Made by a program: the position numbers and the translations under genes. The notes under the pieces are model-generated. The model saw only the letters and a program-made list of their open reading frames with translations. It was not told the DNA's origin and made no database searches. Of a stretch of DNA of 64,000 nucleotides, positions 8,354-17,035 are shown in pieces; the first letter of the stretch is position 1; the number at the start of each line of letters is the position of its first letter. The DNA lies in assembly GCF_009834125.1 (NCBI RefSeq), contig NZ_CP047146.1:5449501-5513500 (forward strand), read 5' to 3'. This DNA is from Streptomyces sp. GS7 (GTDB lineage: Bacteria; Actinomycetota; Actinomycetes; Streptomycetales; Streptomycetaceae).

Positions 8354-10501
8354 TCAGGTGGTCGGCCGCTGTGGGCCGGGGGTCGCGCGCAGGACGCGGT
8401 CCGGGCGGATCGGCAGGTGCCGGTGGCGGGTACCGGTCGCGTGCCAGACCGCGTTGGCGATCGCCGCCGCGGCGCCCACGATGCCGATCTCGCCGATTCC
8501 CTTGATGCCGACCGGGTCCTCGTCGTCCGGGTCGTCCACCCAGTCCGCCTCGACGACCGGTACGTCGGCGTTCGACGCGAAGTGGTACGAGGCCAGGTCC
8601 GCTCCGACGTGGCCGCCCGAGACCTCGTCGCGGACCGCCTCCTCGTGCAGGGCCATGGAGAGCCCCCAGATCATGCCGCCGATGAGCTGGCTGCGCGCGG
8701 TCAGCGGGTTGACGATCCGGCCGGCGGCGAAGGTGCCGAGCATCCGCCGTACCCGCACCTCGCCGCTGGTGACGTCCACGGCCACCTCGGCGAACTGGGC
8801 GCCGAAGGAGTGCCGTTCCCGGGCCGGCAGCGCGCCGATGAGTTCTGCGGTGTCCGACCGCGCGGTGATCCCCTGCGGCGGAACGCCGCCGCCCAGGGCG
8901 AGTTGGCCACGCAAGGCGCGGGCCGCGACGGTGACCGCCCAGGCCCAGGAACGGGTGCCCATCGAGCCGCCGGCGATCATCGCCGGTCCGAAGTCGCTGT
9001 CCGCGATCCTCATGCGGATGCGGTCCGGTGCCACCTCCAACTCGTCCGCGGCGATCAGGGTCAGCGCGGTCCGCGCGCCGGTCCCGATGTCGGCGGCGGT
9101 GATGCGCACGGTGAACGTGCCGTCGGCCTCCGCCGTCACGGACGCCGTGGACGGGGCGGCCCCGGAGGGGAACGAGGCCGCCGCCATACCGGTCCCGAGC
9201 AGCCAGCGCCCCTCGCGGCGGATGCCCGGACGGGGGTCCCGGTCCGCCCAGCCGAACCGGCGGGCGCCCTCCTCGTAGCAGGCGAGCAGATTGCGGCTGC
9301 TGAAAGGCAGCCCGGAGACGGGGCCCGCGGCGGGCTCGTTGCGGATGCGCAGGGCGATCGGGTCCACCCCGCACTTCTCGGCGAGTTCGTCGAGCGCGGA
9401 CTCCAGCGCGAACGAGCCCGGCGCCTCGCCCGGGGCGCGCATCCAGGTCGGGGTCGGCACATCGAGCCGCACCACGCGGTTGACGGTGTGGTGCGCGTCG
9501 GCGTCGTACATCACCCGCGCCGGGTCCGCGCTGCGCTCGACGAACTCCCGCTGGGTCGAGGTGAGGTTCTGCGCCTCGTGGTCGAGCGCCCGCAGCCGCC
9601 CGTCGGGGTCGGCGCCGAGCCGGACCCGCTGCACGGTCGGGCTGCGGTAGCCGACCAGCGAGAACATCTGACGTCGCGTCAGCACGACGCGGACCGGACG
9701 GTGCAGGACGGTCGCCGCCATCACCGCGAGCACCTGGTGCGGACGGGTCCCCTTGGACCCGAAGGCACCGCCGACGTGTTCGGAGCGCACCCGGACCGCG
9801 CCCGGGTCGAGGGAGAACAGCTTCGCCAGCTCCTGGGCCACGAAGACGCTGCCCTGGTTGGAGTCGACGACGTCGAGCCGGCCGTCGTCCCAGTGCGCCG
9901 CCGCCGCGTGCGGCTCCAGCGGGTTGTGGTGCTCCTCGGGTGTGGTGTACTCCGCGTCCACCACGACCGCCGACGCGGCGAACTCGGCGACCGGGTCCCC
10001 CTTCTGCCGCTCCGCCGCCGCACGGGGAGTGTCCGCCGGGGTGTACGTACCCGGGCGCCCGGCCGCGAACGCGATGTCGTGCGGCTCCTCGTCGTACCGC
10101 ACCACCAGCGCCTCCGCGGCCTCCCTGGCCTGCTCGGAGGTCTCGGCGACGACCAGCGCCACCGGCCAGCCGGCGCACGGCACCCGGTCGTGCTGGAAGA
10201 CCAGGATCGCCGGGTCGGGCGGCCCCATGGGGCCGGTGTAGTCCCCGTCGACGCGCGGGGCGTTCCCGTGGTGGAGCACGGTGAGCACGCCGGGCATCTC
10301 CAGCACCGGCGCGGTCTCCACGGCACGGATCCGGCCGCGGGCGATGGTGGACAACACCAGCCAGCCGTGGGCGAGTTCGGCGAACGGGATCTCGCCGGCG
10401 TAGCGGGCCGCCCCGGTGACCTTGTCCCGGCCCTCCACGCGGGTGTGCGCGGTGCCGACGGCCCCCACCAGCGCGAGCCGTCCGGTGGTCGTGGTCGTCA
10501 T
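8354..10501 (-). CDS. Molybdopterin-binding subunit of a xanthine dehydrogenase/aldehyde oxidase family enzyme
   Basis: A 715-residue large subunit of a molybdenum hydroxylase, close in size to the PaoC/YagR type rather than fused xanthine dehydrogenase. The N-terminal RVEGRDKVTGAARYAGEI is the conserved entry to the aldehyde oxidase domain. The C-terminal GIGEIGIVGAAAAI contains the catalytic glutamate. The reaction should be oxidative hydroxylation of an aldehyde or N-heterocycle. Its ATG overlaps the stop of the FAD subunit (ATGA), and it is the last gene of a three-gene operon. No XdhC/PaoD-type maturation factor is present. Confidence 0.93.
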   Translation of the reverse strand: MTTTTTGRLALVGAVGTAHTRVEGRDKVTGAARYAGEIPFAELAHGWLVLSTIARGRIRAVETAPVLEMPGVLTVLHHGNAPRVDGDYTGPMGPPDPAILVFQHDRVPCAGWPVALVVAETSEQAREAAEALVVRYDEEPHDIAFAAGRPGTYTPADTPRAAAERQKGDPVAEFAASAVVVDAEYTTPEEHHNPLEPHAAAAHWDDGRLDVVDSNQGSVFVAQELAKLFSLDPGAVRVRSEHVGGAFGSKGTRPHQVLAVMAATVLHRPVRVVLTRRQMFSLVGYRSPTVQRVRLGADPDGRLRALDHEAQNLTSTQREFVERSADPARVMYDADAHHTVNRVVRLDVPTPTWMRAPGEAPGSFALESALDELAEKCGVDPIALRIRNEPAAGPVSGLPFSSRNLLACYEEGARRFGWADRDPRPGIRREGRWLLGTGMAAASFPSGAAPSTASVTAEADGTFTVRITAADIGTGARTALTLIAADELEVAPDRIRMRIADSDFGPAMIAGGSMGTRSWAWAVTVAARALRGQLALGGGVPPQGITARSDTAELIGALPARERHSFGAQFAEVAVDVTSGEVRVRRMLGTFAAGRIVNPLTARSQLIGGMIWGLSMALHEEAVRDEVSGGHVGADLASYHFASNADVPVVEADWVDDPDDEDPVGIKGIGEIGIVGAAAAIANAVWHATGTRHRHLPIRPDRVLRATPGPQRPTT

Positions 10502-11538
10502 CGGGCGGCCTCCCCGCTCCGGTCGGTTGCCGCCCCGGACGCTCCTGATGCCGCGGGCGGTTGGGACAGCTCGGACAGTACGGCGATGACGAGGTTGCGC
10601 ATCAGTGTCACCTTGTAACCGTTGTGGGGCAGCGCCCGGGCGGCTGCCAGCTCGGCGTCCGCGGCGGCCGCGAACGCCTCGGCGCTCGCCGGTCCCCCGG
10701 TCAGCAGCCGCTCGGCCTGCCGGGCCCGCCAGGGCCGGGACGCGACCGCCCCGAGGGCGAGCCGGACCTCGTGCACGACGCCGTCCCGGACGTCGAGGGC
10801 GGCGGCGATCGACCCGATGGCGAAGGCGTACGAGGCGCGCTCACGCACCTTGCGGTAGCGGGAGCGGGCAGCGACCGGGGCCGGCGGGAGGGTGACGCCG
10901 GTGATGAGCGCACCGGCCGGCAGCGCGGTCTCCAGGTGCGGGGTGTCCGCCACCGGGCGGTAGAACTCCGCGAGCGGCAACTCGCCCGGCCCGTCGGCCG
11001 TTTCGTAGGCGACCGCGGCATCGAAGGCGGCCAGCGGCACCGCCATGTCGGAGGGGTGGACGGCCACGCAGTGCGCGGAGGCTCCGAGGATCGCGTGGTT
11101 GCGGTGCTCGCCCTCGACGGCGGGGCAACCACTGCCGGGGAGCCGCTTGTTGCACGGCCTGGTCACGTCCGTGAAGTAGCCGCAGCGGGTGCGCTGGAGC
11201 AGGTTGCCGCCGACCGTGGCCATGTTGCGCAGCTGGCCCGAGGCGCCGGCCAGCACGGCCTGCGCCAACGCCGGGTAGCGGCGCCGGACTTCGGGGTGGG
11301 CCGCGAGATCGCTGTTGGTGACGGTCGCGCCGATCCGCAGCCCGCCGGTGTCCGTGGCCTCGATCCGGTCGAGCGGCAGCTCCCGTACGTCGACGAGCAG
11401 CGCGGGCCGCTCGACCCCGGTCTTCATCAGGTCGACGAGATTGGTGCCACCGCCCAGATAGCGCGCCTCGGGCTCGGCGCCGAGCAGCGCGACGGCGCCC
11501 TGGACGTCGGATGCCCGCCGATAGCCGAACTCCCTCAT
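10498..11538 (-). CDS. FAD-binding subunit of the molybdenum hydroxylase, with extra cysteine cluster
   Basis: A 346-residue CO-dehydrogenase-flavoprotein-type subunit. GGGTNLVDLMK and ATVGGNLLQRT are the two FAD-binding motifs. Between them and the C-terminal domain lies RCGYFTDVTRPCNKRLPGSGC, a cysteine-rich insert that in PaoB-type subunits holds an additional [4Fe-4S] cluster, so electrons probably pass through more centres than in plain xanthine dehydrogenase. The start overlaps the stop of the iron-sulfur subunit by ATGA. It passes electrons from the 2Fe-2S subunit to an external acceptor (family knowledge). Confidence 0.93.
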   Translation of the reverse strand: MREFGYRRASDVQGAVALLGAEPEARYLGGGTNLVDLMKTGVERPALLVDVRELPLDRIEATDTGGLRIGATVTNSDLAAHPEVRRRYPALAQAVLAGASGQLRNMATVGGNLLQRTRCGYFTDVTRPCNKRLPGSGCPAVEGEHRNHAILGASAHCVAVHPSDMAVPLAAFDAAVAYETADGPGELPLAEFYRPVADTPHLETALPAGALITGVTLPPAPVAARSRYRKVRERASYAFAIGSIAAALDVRDGVVHEVRLALGAVASRPWRARQAERLLTGGPASAEAFAAAADAELAAARALPHNGYKVTLMRNLVIAVLSELSQPPAASGASGAATDRSGEAAR

Positions 11539-12104
11539 GCCGCATCCTCCGCGTTCTCCGCGTCCGCCGGCCGCCCGGTGTCCGCCGCGGCCCGCGTGAC
11601 CGCCTGCACGATCGCCACATACGCGCCGCACCGGCACAGGTTGCCGCTCATCCGCTCCCGGATCTCGTCGGCGGTCAGCGGTGGCACCCCGGCTTCGGGC
11701 CGTACGTCGGCGGTGGCCGCGCTGGGCCAGCCCGCCGCGTGCTCCTCGATCACCGCGATCGCCGAGCAGATCTGCCCCGGTGTGCAGTAGCCGCACTGGT
11801 AGCCGTCGAGGTCGAGGAACGCCTGCTGCACCGGGTGCAGCCGCGCGCCGTCCGCGACGCCCTCGATGGTGGTGATCTCCCGCCCTTCGGCGGCCACCGC
11901 GAGCTGGAGGCAGGAGACCGCCCGGCGGCCGTCGACGAGCACCGTACAGGCGCCGCACTGCCCCTGGTCGCAGCCCTTCTTCGTGCCCGTCAGGCCGAGG
12001 CGCTCGCGCAGCGCGTCGAGCAGTGTGGTGCGGTGGTCGACGGGCAGCGTGTGCTTCTCGCCGTTGATGTTCAGGGTGATGGCGCCGGCCGTCGATAGGG
12101 CCAT
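11535..12104 (-). CDS. [2Fe-2S] subunit of the molybdenum hydroxylase
   Basis: A 189-residue iron-sulfur subunit with all eight cluster cysteines: GCDQGQCGAC plus the later VSC for the plant-type cluster, and QCGYCTPGQ plus NLCRCGAY for the helical cluster. The start at 12104 has AAAGGAGG at ideal distance, although the frame runs on to 12335. Unlike E. coli PaoA there is no twin-arginine signal, so this enzyme should be cytoplasmic. It is first in the operon and divergent from a TetR gene. Confidence 0.95.
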   Translation of the reverse strand: MALSTAGAITLNINGEKHTLPVDHRTTLLDALRERLGLTGTKKGCDQGQCGACTVLVDGRRAVSCLQLAVAAEGREITTIEGVADGARLHPVQQAFLDLDGYQCGYCTPGQICSAIAVIEEHAAGWPSAATADVRPEAGVPPLTADEIRERMSGNLCRCGAYVAIVQAVTRAAADTGRPADAENAEDAA

Positions 12105-12380
12105 GATCAGCCTCCTTTCGCGTGAAGGGGGCGCGGCGGGCGCCGGCGTGATGCCCGCCGCGGTCGACCAGGACGTGGTGCGTGCCCCCCGGACGAACGC
12201 CCCCGGGCGGGGCGATCCCAGGGCCGTGCGGACTACGGGAAGGGAGGGCGTGGTGCGGTGCCCAGCGGCGCCGGAGCGGGCACCGGCCGCCGGATGCGCG
12301 GTGGCGGCCGGACCGCGGGGGCCCCGGCACTCCAACCGGCCGTATCCACCGCCCCGTCTGCCGCTATGGTGGCCTTAAGC

Positions 12381-12424
12381 GGACACCTGTCCACTACCCC
12401 GGAAACCTACCGGACAGCTGTCCG
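12381..12424. promoter_or_regulatory. Paired GGACA...TGTCC palindromes in the divergent gap
   Basis: GGACA-CC-TGTCC (12381-12392) and the perfect 14-bp palindrome CGGACAGCTGTCCG (12411-12424) lie 30 bases apart, centre to centre about three helical turns. They occupy the 425-bp gap between the hydroxylase operon and the TetR gene. They are the best candidate operators for that regulator (inference). The rest of the gap, 12105-12380, shows no gene. Confidence 0.7.
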
Positions 12425-12529
12425 CTTATCAAGACTGCCCATGGAGACCGCTCGCCGAGACCGCCCACCGGGAAGACTCATCAAGACCGGACCGGACCGG
12501 ACCGGCCGCGAATCCAGGAAGGAGGACGA

Positions 12530-13108
12530 GTGCAACGCCCTCACGGCGCACCGCTGCGCGCCGACGCACAGCGCAACCGCGACCGCATCCTGGAAGTGGC
12601 ACTGGCCGAGCTGACGCGCGCGGCCGACGCCCCGCTGAGCGCCATCGCCAAGAAGGCGGGCGTCGGCCAGGGGACCTTCTACCGCAACTTCCCCGACCGC
12701 GAGGCGCTCGTCCTGGAGGTCTACCGCCACGAGGTCCAGCAGGTCTGCGACGCCGCCGCCCACCTCCTCGCCACCCAGCCGCCCGACCGGGCCCTGCGGG
12801 AATGGATGGACCGGCTCGCCCAATACGCCATGGCCAAGGCGGGTCTTGCCGCCGCCCTACGCAAGGCCGTCGGCACCCACGGCACGCTCGTCGGGCTCGC
12901 CCACGGCCCGCTGACCTCGGCCGTCTCCCTCCTGCTGGCGGCGAACAAGGAGGCCGGCACCCTCCGCCCGGGAGTCACCCCCGACGATTTCCTGCTCGCC
13001 ATCTCCGGCCTCTGGCAGCTCGACCCGCACGGCGACTGGCAGTCACGCGCCGGCCGCCTCCTGGACCTCGTCATGGACGGCCTCCGCACCGGCGCCCCCG
13101 GCGCCTGA
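12530..13108 (+). CDS. TetR-family regulator, probable repressor of the molybdenum hydroxylase operon
   Basis: A 192-residue TetR protein starting at a GTG with GGAAGGAGGACGA directly upstream. The helix-turn-helix spans about residues 36-58 (LSAIAKKAGVGQGTFYRNF). The C-terminal part is a typical all-helical effector domain ending in a short tail. It is transcribed away from the hydroxylase operon, and the two strong palindromes between them suggest it controls both. The inducer is probably the aldehyde or heterocycle that the enzyme oxidises (inference). Confidence 0.9.
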   Translation: MQRPHGAPLRADAQRNRDRILEVALAELTRAADAPLSAIAKKAGVGQGTFYRNFPDREALVLEVYRHEVQQVCDAAAHLLATQPPDRALREWMDRLAQYAMAKAGLAAALRKAVGTHGTLVGLAHGPLTSAVSLLLAANKEAGTLRPGVTPDDFLLAISGLWQLDPHGDWQSRAGRLLDLVMDGLRTGAPGA

Positions 13109-13349
13109 GCGACCGTGGCCCCGCGCTCGCGCGACACCCCACCGACCGGTACGTCAACGGGTAGTTGGCCCAGGCAGACATCCCTTCCGACGCCCCCGCA
13201 GCAGGCGTAAAATCTCCCCCATAGTGCCATTCTCACGCGTACCGGATGAATGCGGCACCACGGGACTCGGTTCCCTCTCCTGCACATCAAGCCCGCGCGT
13301 CAAGCGCATTCACGCGTCACGGCTTTCCCAGGCCCCCGTGGAGATCACC

Positions 13350-14165
13350 ATGAACACCGCGCCATCGACACACACCGAACACGAAGACGAGCCATGGACC
13401 ATCTCCGTGGCGGACCACCCCCCGCGCACCGACAGCCCGCAGTTCGTGGCAAGCCGCAAGTTGATGAATGAACTTGTCGGCACGATGGACGACTGGCCGT
13501 TCGCGCCCGGTCCGTATCAGGACCATCACGGGGCCGGCATGTGGCTCAAGGACACCAAGGGCTGGATGTGCATCATCCTGCCGCTCGGCATCGAGTGGTC
13601 GGCGCAGTTCTGCGCGGACCCAGCGAAGGTGGACCGCATGCGGCAATACGCCCTGCGCGTGATCGCGGCCTTCCCGGACACCCTGCCCGGCTACGTGAGC
13701 CTCGGTTACGACGACGGCGAACGGCTGCTCAACACCCCGATACAGACCGCCGACCAGGTGGCCGAGTGGACGGATTCGATATTCAACGCCTCGGTGCCGC
13801 TGCCCGCCGGCGCGCACACCGGGGTCCTGCCGACGGCGGCGGGTTACCACCACTACCCGAAGCCGATCGTGGACATCGACCACTTCCGCTACGACGACTT
13901 CCAGCTGTTCGTGACGGGCCCCAAGGGCCTGCCGGTCGCGGTGGTTCCGGTCGCCCCGCGCGGCTCCGGCGACGGCCGGGTGCAAGTACTGGCCGCCCAC
14001 CCCCGGTCGCCGTACGCGGCGCATCTCGTCGCCCCCGGCCCGGCAGGCCGTGCCGCCGGGCCCGCCGACGCCGAAGCACGAGCCGAGGCGTGGCGGGGCG
14101 CCATCCTCCCCGCCGACGACGACGTGGCCCGGAAGGCGTTCCATGAGCAGTTGCAGCCCGCATAG
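13350..14165 (+). CDS. Conserved hypothetical protein
   Basis: A 271-residue cytoplasmic protein with no signal peptide or membrane segment. It is rich in Trp, His and Tyr (WPFAPGPYQDHHGAGMWL, YHHYPKPIVDIDHF), suggesting a metal or sugar surface, but no family was recognised with certainty. GGAG precedes the ATG at 13350. It lies 39 bases upstream of a DUF2278 gene on the same strand, so the two are probably cotranscribed. No catalytic motif is claimed. Confidence 0.75.
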   Translation: MNTAPSTHTEHEDEPWTISVADHPPRTDSPQFVASRKLMNELVGTMDDWPFAPGPYQDHHGAGMWLKDTKGWMCIILPLGIEWSAQFCADPAKVDRMRQYALRVIAAFPDTLPGYVSLGYDDGERLLNTPIQTADQVAEWTDSIFNASVPLPAGAHTGVLPTAAGYHHYPKPIVDIDHFRYDDFQLFVTGPKGLPVAVVPVAPRGSGDGRVQVLAAHPRSPYAAHLVAPGPAGRAAGPADAEARAEAWRGAILPADDDVARKAFHEQLQPA

Positions 14166-14204
14166 CCCCCGGCCCGGGGGCCGCCCCGGCTCGGAGGCGA
14201 CACC

Positions 14205-15212
14205 ATGCCCATCGACTTCTACGGTGTACTGGCGGGCCGCGCCGTCGACCGGCGCCGCGAGGGAAGCACCGGCACCCCGCACTACCAGATCCACCTCACC
14301 GACAACGCCGGCACCCACTACCGCGCGGCGGTGAACGTCCTGTCCCAACAGTCCCCGCCCGAGCTGCTGTACCTGGCCGATGACGACTTCCGCCATCCGC
14401 TGACGCAGCTCCTTCCGGCCGCCGGCTCCGGCTGGACGACGCTGCCGTCCCGGTCGGGCAGCACCAGCCTCGACTACATCCGCGGCAACATGTTCGTCCC
14501 GTCCTCGATGCGGGTGCTGCCGGCGGACCTCCCCGGCGCGAACAACGATCTCGCCGACCTGCTGGACCACTACGTACAACGCGCCATCGCGGATCCCACC
14601 ATGCAGGTCTACGCCTTCGGCCAGCGCTTCGGCCCCGAACCCTCCGTCCCCGACGAGGTCTTTCACTTCCTGCCGGGCAACGGTGTGCACGACATGCACA
14701 TGAACCAGGGCAACAGCGGGCGGTTCCGCGTCGACGACGGGGTCTGGCAGGACGGCGGACTGCTGATCCACCTGCCTGCCGAATCACGGTGGGTCGCCGT
14801 CTTCCTCGCCTTCCAGTCCCAGTCCTGGCACACCGACGACACCACCGGCCACACCATTCCGACCGCGGCCCCGGTGTCCGGCGCCGGTGCGGCACCGCTG
14901 CGCATCGTGGCGGCCCTCGTCAAGCCCGCCGGCCCGGCACCGGAAGCCGAGTCCGTCACCCTGCTCAACGCCTCTCCCGCACCCGTCGAACTGGCGGGTT
15001 GGCAGCTGGCCGACCAGCAGGGCCACCGGCTCCCGCTGCCCGCACAGCAGGTGGCACCCGGAGCCACCGTCGCCGTCCCGGGCGGTAACGGGTTCCAACT
15101 CGCCGACCTCGGCGGCACGATCACCCTGCTCGACCCCGCCGGAATCAACGTTCACGGAGTGTCCTACACCGAGGAGCAGGGCCGGCGCGAAGGGTGGACG
15201 ATCGCCTTCTGA
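14205..15212 (+). CDS. DUF2278 protein with C-terminal lamin-tail-like domain
   Basis: A 335-residue protein. The first ~215 residues match the DUF2278 pattern: MPIDFYGVL start, GNGVHDMHMNQGN, then DGGLLIHLP and VAVFLAFQSQSWHTDD. Residues ~235-335 form a beta-rich module (VTLLNASPAPVELAGWQLAD, then LADLGGTITLLDPAG) typical of lamin-tail domains. Family members are uncharacterised; the HDMHMNQGN block with His and Asp could be catalytic or metal-binding. GGAGGCG supports the start. There is no signal peptide. It is the second gene of a likely operon. Confidence 0.85.
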   Translation: MPIDFYGVLAGRAVDRRREGSTGTPHYQIHLTDNAGTHYRAAVNVLSQQSPPELLYLADDDFRHPLTQLLPAAGSGWTTLPSRSGSTSLDYIRGNMFVPSSMRVLPADLPGANNDLADLLDHYVQRAIADPTMQVYAFGQRFGPEPSVPDEVFHFLPGNGVHDMHMNQGNSGRFRVDDGVWQDGGLLIHLPAESRWVAVFLAFQSQSWHTDDTTGHTIPTAAPVSGAGAAPLRIVAALVKPAGPAPEAESVTLLNASPAPVELAGWQLADQQGHRLPLPAQQVAPGATVAVPGGNGFQLADLGGTITLLDPAGINVHGVSYTEEQGRREGWTIAF

Positions 15213-15412
15213 CCCCTGTGTTCGCGGCTGCGCTTGCGCCCGGCGAAAGCGGTTGACGGAACAACCAACGGGCGTTGTCGCAACGGGGATCCACGCCCGC
15301 CGGCGTGTGATCCAGGTGCGTCGGCCACGGCACGGCGGGAGAATGAAACCGACCTCCGGGCGGCGAAGTCCCCGGCCCGGAGGCATGGACCAAGGCGAGC
15401 AAGAAGACGGCC

Positions 15413-15985
15413 ATGACCATCAAAGGAATCGACGTATCGTCGTCCCAGCCGGAGGGATACAAGACATCCGGCAGCGATTTCGTGTTCATCAAGATCACCG
15501 AGGGGACCAGCTACACGAACCCCAAGTGGACCGGCCAGCGCAGGACCGCGCGCAACGCCGGCCTGGTGACCGGTTTCTATCACTTCGCCCGGCCGGGGCC
15601 GATGAAGCCCCAGGCCGACTACTTCCTCTCCCGGATCAACCTGGCCGATGGGGACATCCTCATTCTCGACTGGGAGGACCCGGGCGTCTCCGGTACGTGG
15701 AAGGACAGCTGGCTCAGGCAGGTACAGACGTCCGCCCCCGGCCACAAAACGCTCCTCTACTGCGACCGGGACTTCTGGGAGAACCGCGACACCACGTCCT
15801 TCGCCGGCGACGGGTTGTGGATCGCCGAATACAACGGCAAGCCGGGGCAGCCCGACATCCGGCACCCGTGGCTGTTCCACCAGTACACCGACACCCCGAT
15901 GGACACCAGCATCGGCAACTTCAAGGACAAGGCGGAGCTGCGCAGTTGGTCCCGCCCCCTCGTCCACCTCGGCCACAGCGCCTGA
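15413..15985 (+). CDS. GH25 family lysozyme (N,O-diacetylmuramidase fold)
   Basis: A 190-residue glycoside hydrolase 25 domain and nothing else. GIDVSSSQ opens the first strand with its active-site Asp, FVFIKITEG and GFYHFARP follow, and the catalytic pair is in ILDWEDPG (Asp-x-Glu). No signal peptide or cell-wall-binding module is present, so export is unexplained: it may act on the cell's own wall, be released by lysis, or use another route. It follows the DUF2278 gene by 200 bp with its own weak ribosome site. Confidence 0.9.
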   Translation: MTIKGIDVSSSQPEGYKTSGSDFVFIKITEGTSYTNPKWTGQRRTARNAGLVTGFYHFARPGPMKPQADYFLSRINLADGDILILDWEDPGVSGTWKDSWLRQVQTSAPGHKTLLYCDRDFWENRDTTSFAGDGLWIAEYNGKPGQPDIRHPWLFHQYTDTPMDTSIGNFKDKAELRSWSRPLVHLGHSA

Positions 15986-16321
15986 ACATCCCCACGTATC
16001 GACGGTCCCGGGGGCTGTTCAAGGTCGGTCGCCGTCGCGACCCGGCGGACCGACCGGCCACCATGCGCACCTGCTCACCCGCCGGGCCGCGCCGGGCCTT
16101 CCCCGGCCCGAGGGGTCGGCCTGAGCAGCGTCGCGACGCGTTCACGCGCGATCACCGGCCGCTCCTGTGAACGCCATATGAACTCAACCAGGCGCCTGAC
16201 CTGCGAGTTACCGCCTGGTTCGGTACCATCCAGAACCGACAGTCGGGTAGGTTTTCGGTGTCGCCGCCACACCGGGAACACGGGGTTCCCAGGGACTAGC
16301 GGCACGTAGGGACATCGTCTC
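15986..16321. other. 336-bp leader region upstream of the cyclodipeptide synthase
   Basis: No gene is seen. It contains the inverted repeat at 16186-16220, a short CCGAC-A-GTCGG repeat at 16236-16246, an in-frame TAG at 16307-16309 that fixes the start of the next gene, and a weak GGGA ribosome site. The promoter of the cyclodipeptide locus must lie here. Confidence 0.6.
16186..16220. promoter_or_regulatory. 9-bp inverted repeat in the cyclodipeptide synthase leader
   Basis: AACCAGGCG (16186-16194) and CGCCTGGTT (16212-16220) are perfect arms separated by 17 bases. It lies about 100 bp before the start at 16322. It could be an operator with two half-sites or an RNA hairpin in the leader. No regulator gene lies in the locus itself. 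Confidence 0.5.
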
Positions 16322-17035
16322 TTGACGACAGCGACCGAGATTTTTCACGTCCGTCCGTACACCCCGCACTGCCAAGTCATCACCGACGAAGGTGATCACG
16401 CCGTCATCGGCATCTCTCCGGGGAACTCCTACTTCACCCATCAGCGAGTCCTCAGCCTCGCCTCCTGGGGGGTGGAGAACTTCCGTCAGGTCGATCTCGT
16501 CTACACGGATCTGCATGTCGCCGACATGTACGAGGCGCTCGGATATCCGGCCGTCGACGCCCAGCGCAAGGCCGTGAAGAACCTGCGCGGTGTACGGGCC
16601 AAGGTGACCGCCGCCGTTGCCGCGCTCGACCCGGACGGCACCAGGCTCCGCGGGCGCCCCATGTCCGCGCTGCTGGACATCCCCGCCTATCGCGTCATCC
16701 GCGAGAGCCTCGACGATCGACTGTCCACCGACCCGGCGTTCCGCGGCGTCTGTGATCAGCTCGTGGTCCAGTTCCTCACCAGCAGGGTTCTCAACGGGCA
16801 GCAGCCCACGGACCGTCAGCGTCAGGTCTGCCTCGACTACATCTGCGCCGAGGCGCCGCTGTTCATCGACACCCCCGCGATCATGGGCGTCCCCTCCTCG
16901 CTCAACTGCTACCACCAGGCACTGCCGATGGCCGATCTCCTCTACTCACGCGGGCATGGTCTGCGCGCCACACGCAACCAGGGCCACGCCGTGATAACCC
17001 CCGCCGGCACCCTCACCGAAGGACGCGACCAGTGA
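16322..17035 (+). CDS. tRNA-dependent cyclodipeptide synthase, NYH subfamily
   Basis: A 237-residue protein that aligns along its length with AlbC, offset by five residues. Catalytic Ser32 is in IGISPGNSYF; Tyr173 and Glu177 are in LDYICAEAPL; Tyr197-His198 in NCYHQ and Asn35 define the NYH subfamily. The enzyme uses two aminoacyl-tRNAs to make a cyclic dipeptide. At the AlbC Leu200 position it has Asn195, as I recall for the Tyr-Tyr enzyme Rv2275, pointing to tyrosine in the first pocket. The TTG start is forced by an in-frame TAG 15 bases upstream. Its stop overlaps the P450 GTG. Confidence 0.95.
   Translation: MTTATEIFHVRPYTPHCQVITDEGDHAVIGISPGNSYFTHQRVLSLASWGVENFRQVDLVYTDLHVADMYEALGYPAVDAQRKAVKNLRGVRAKVTAAVAALDPDGTRLRGRPMSALLDIPAYRVIRESLDDRLSTDPAFRGVCDQLVVQFLTSRVLNGQQPTDRQRQVCLDYICAEAPLFIDTPAIMGVPSSLNCYHQALPMADLLYSRGHGLRATRNQGHAVITPAGTLTEGRDQ

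Noticed and set aside
8237..10618. 793-codon plus-strand frame opposite the molybdenum hydroxylase
   Set aside because: It is the antisense shadow of a well-supported enzyme gene and shows no recognisable domain.
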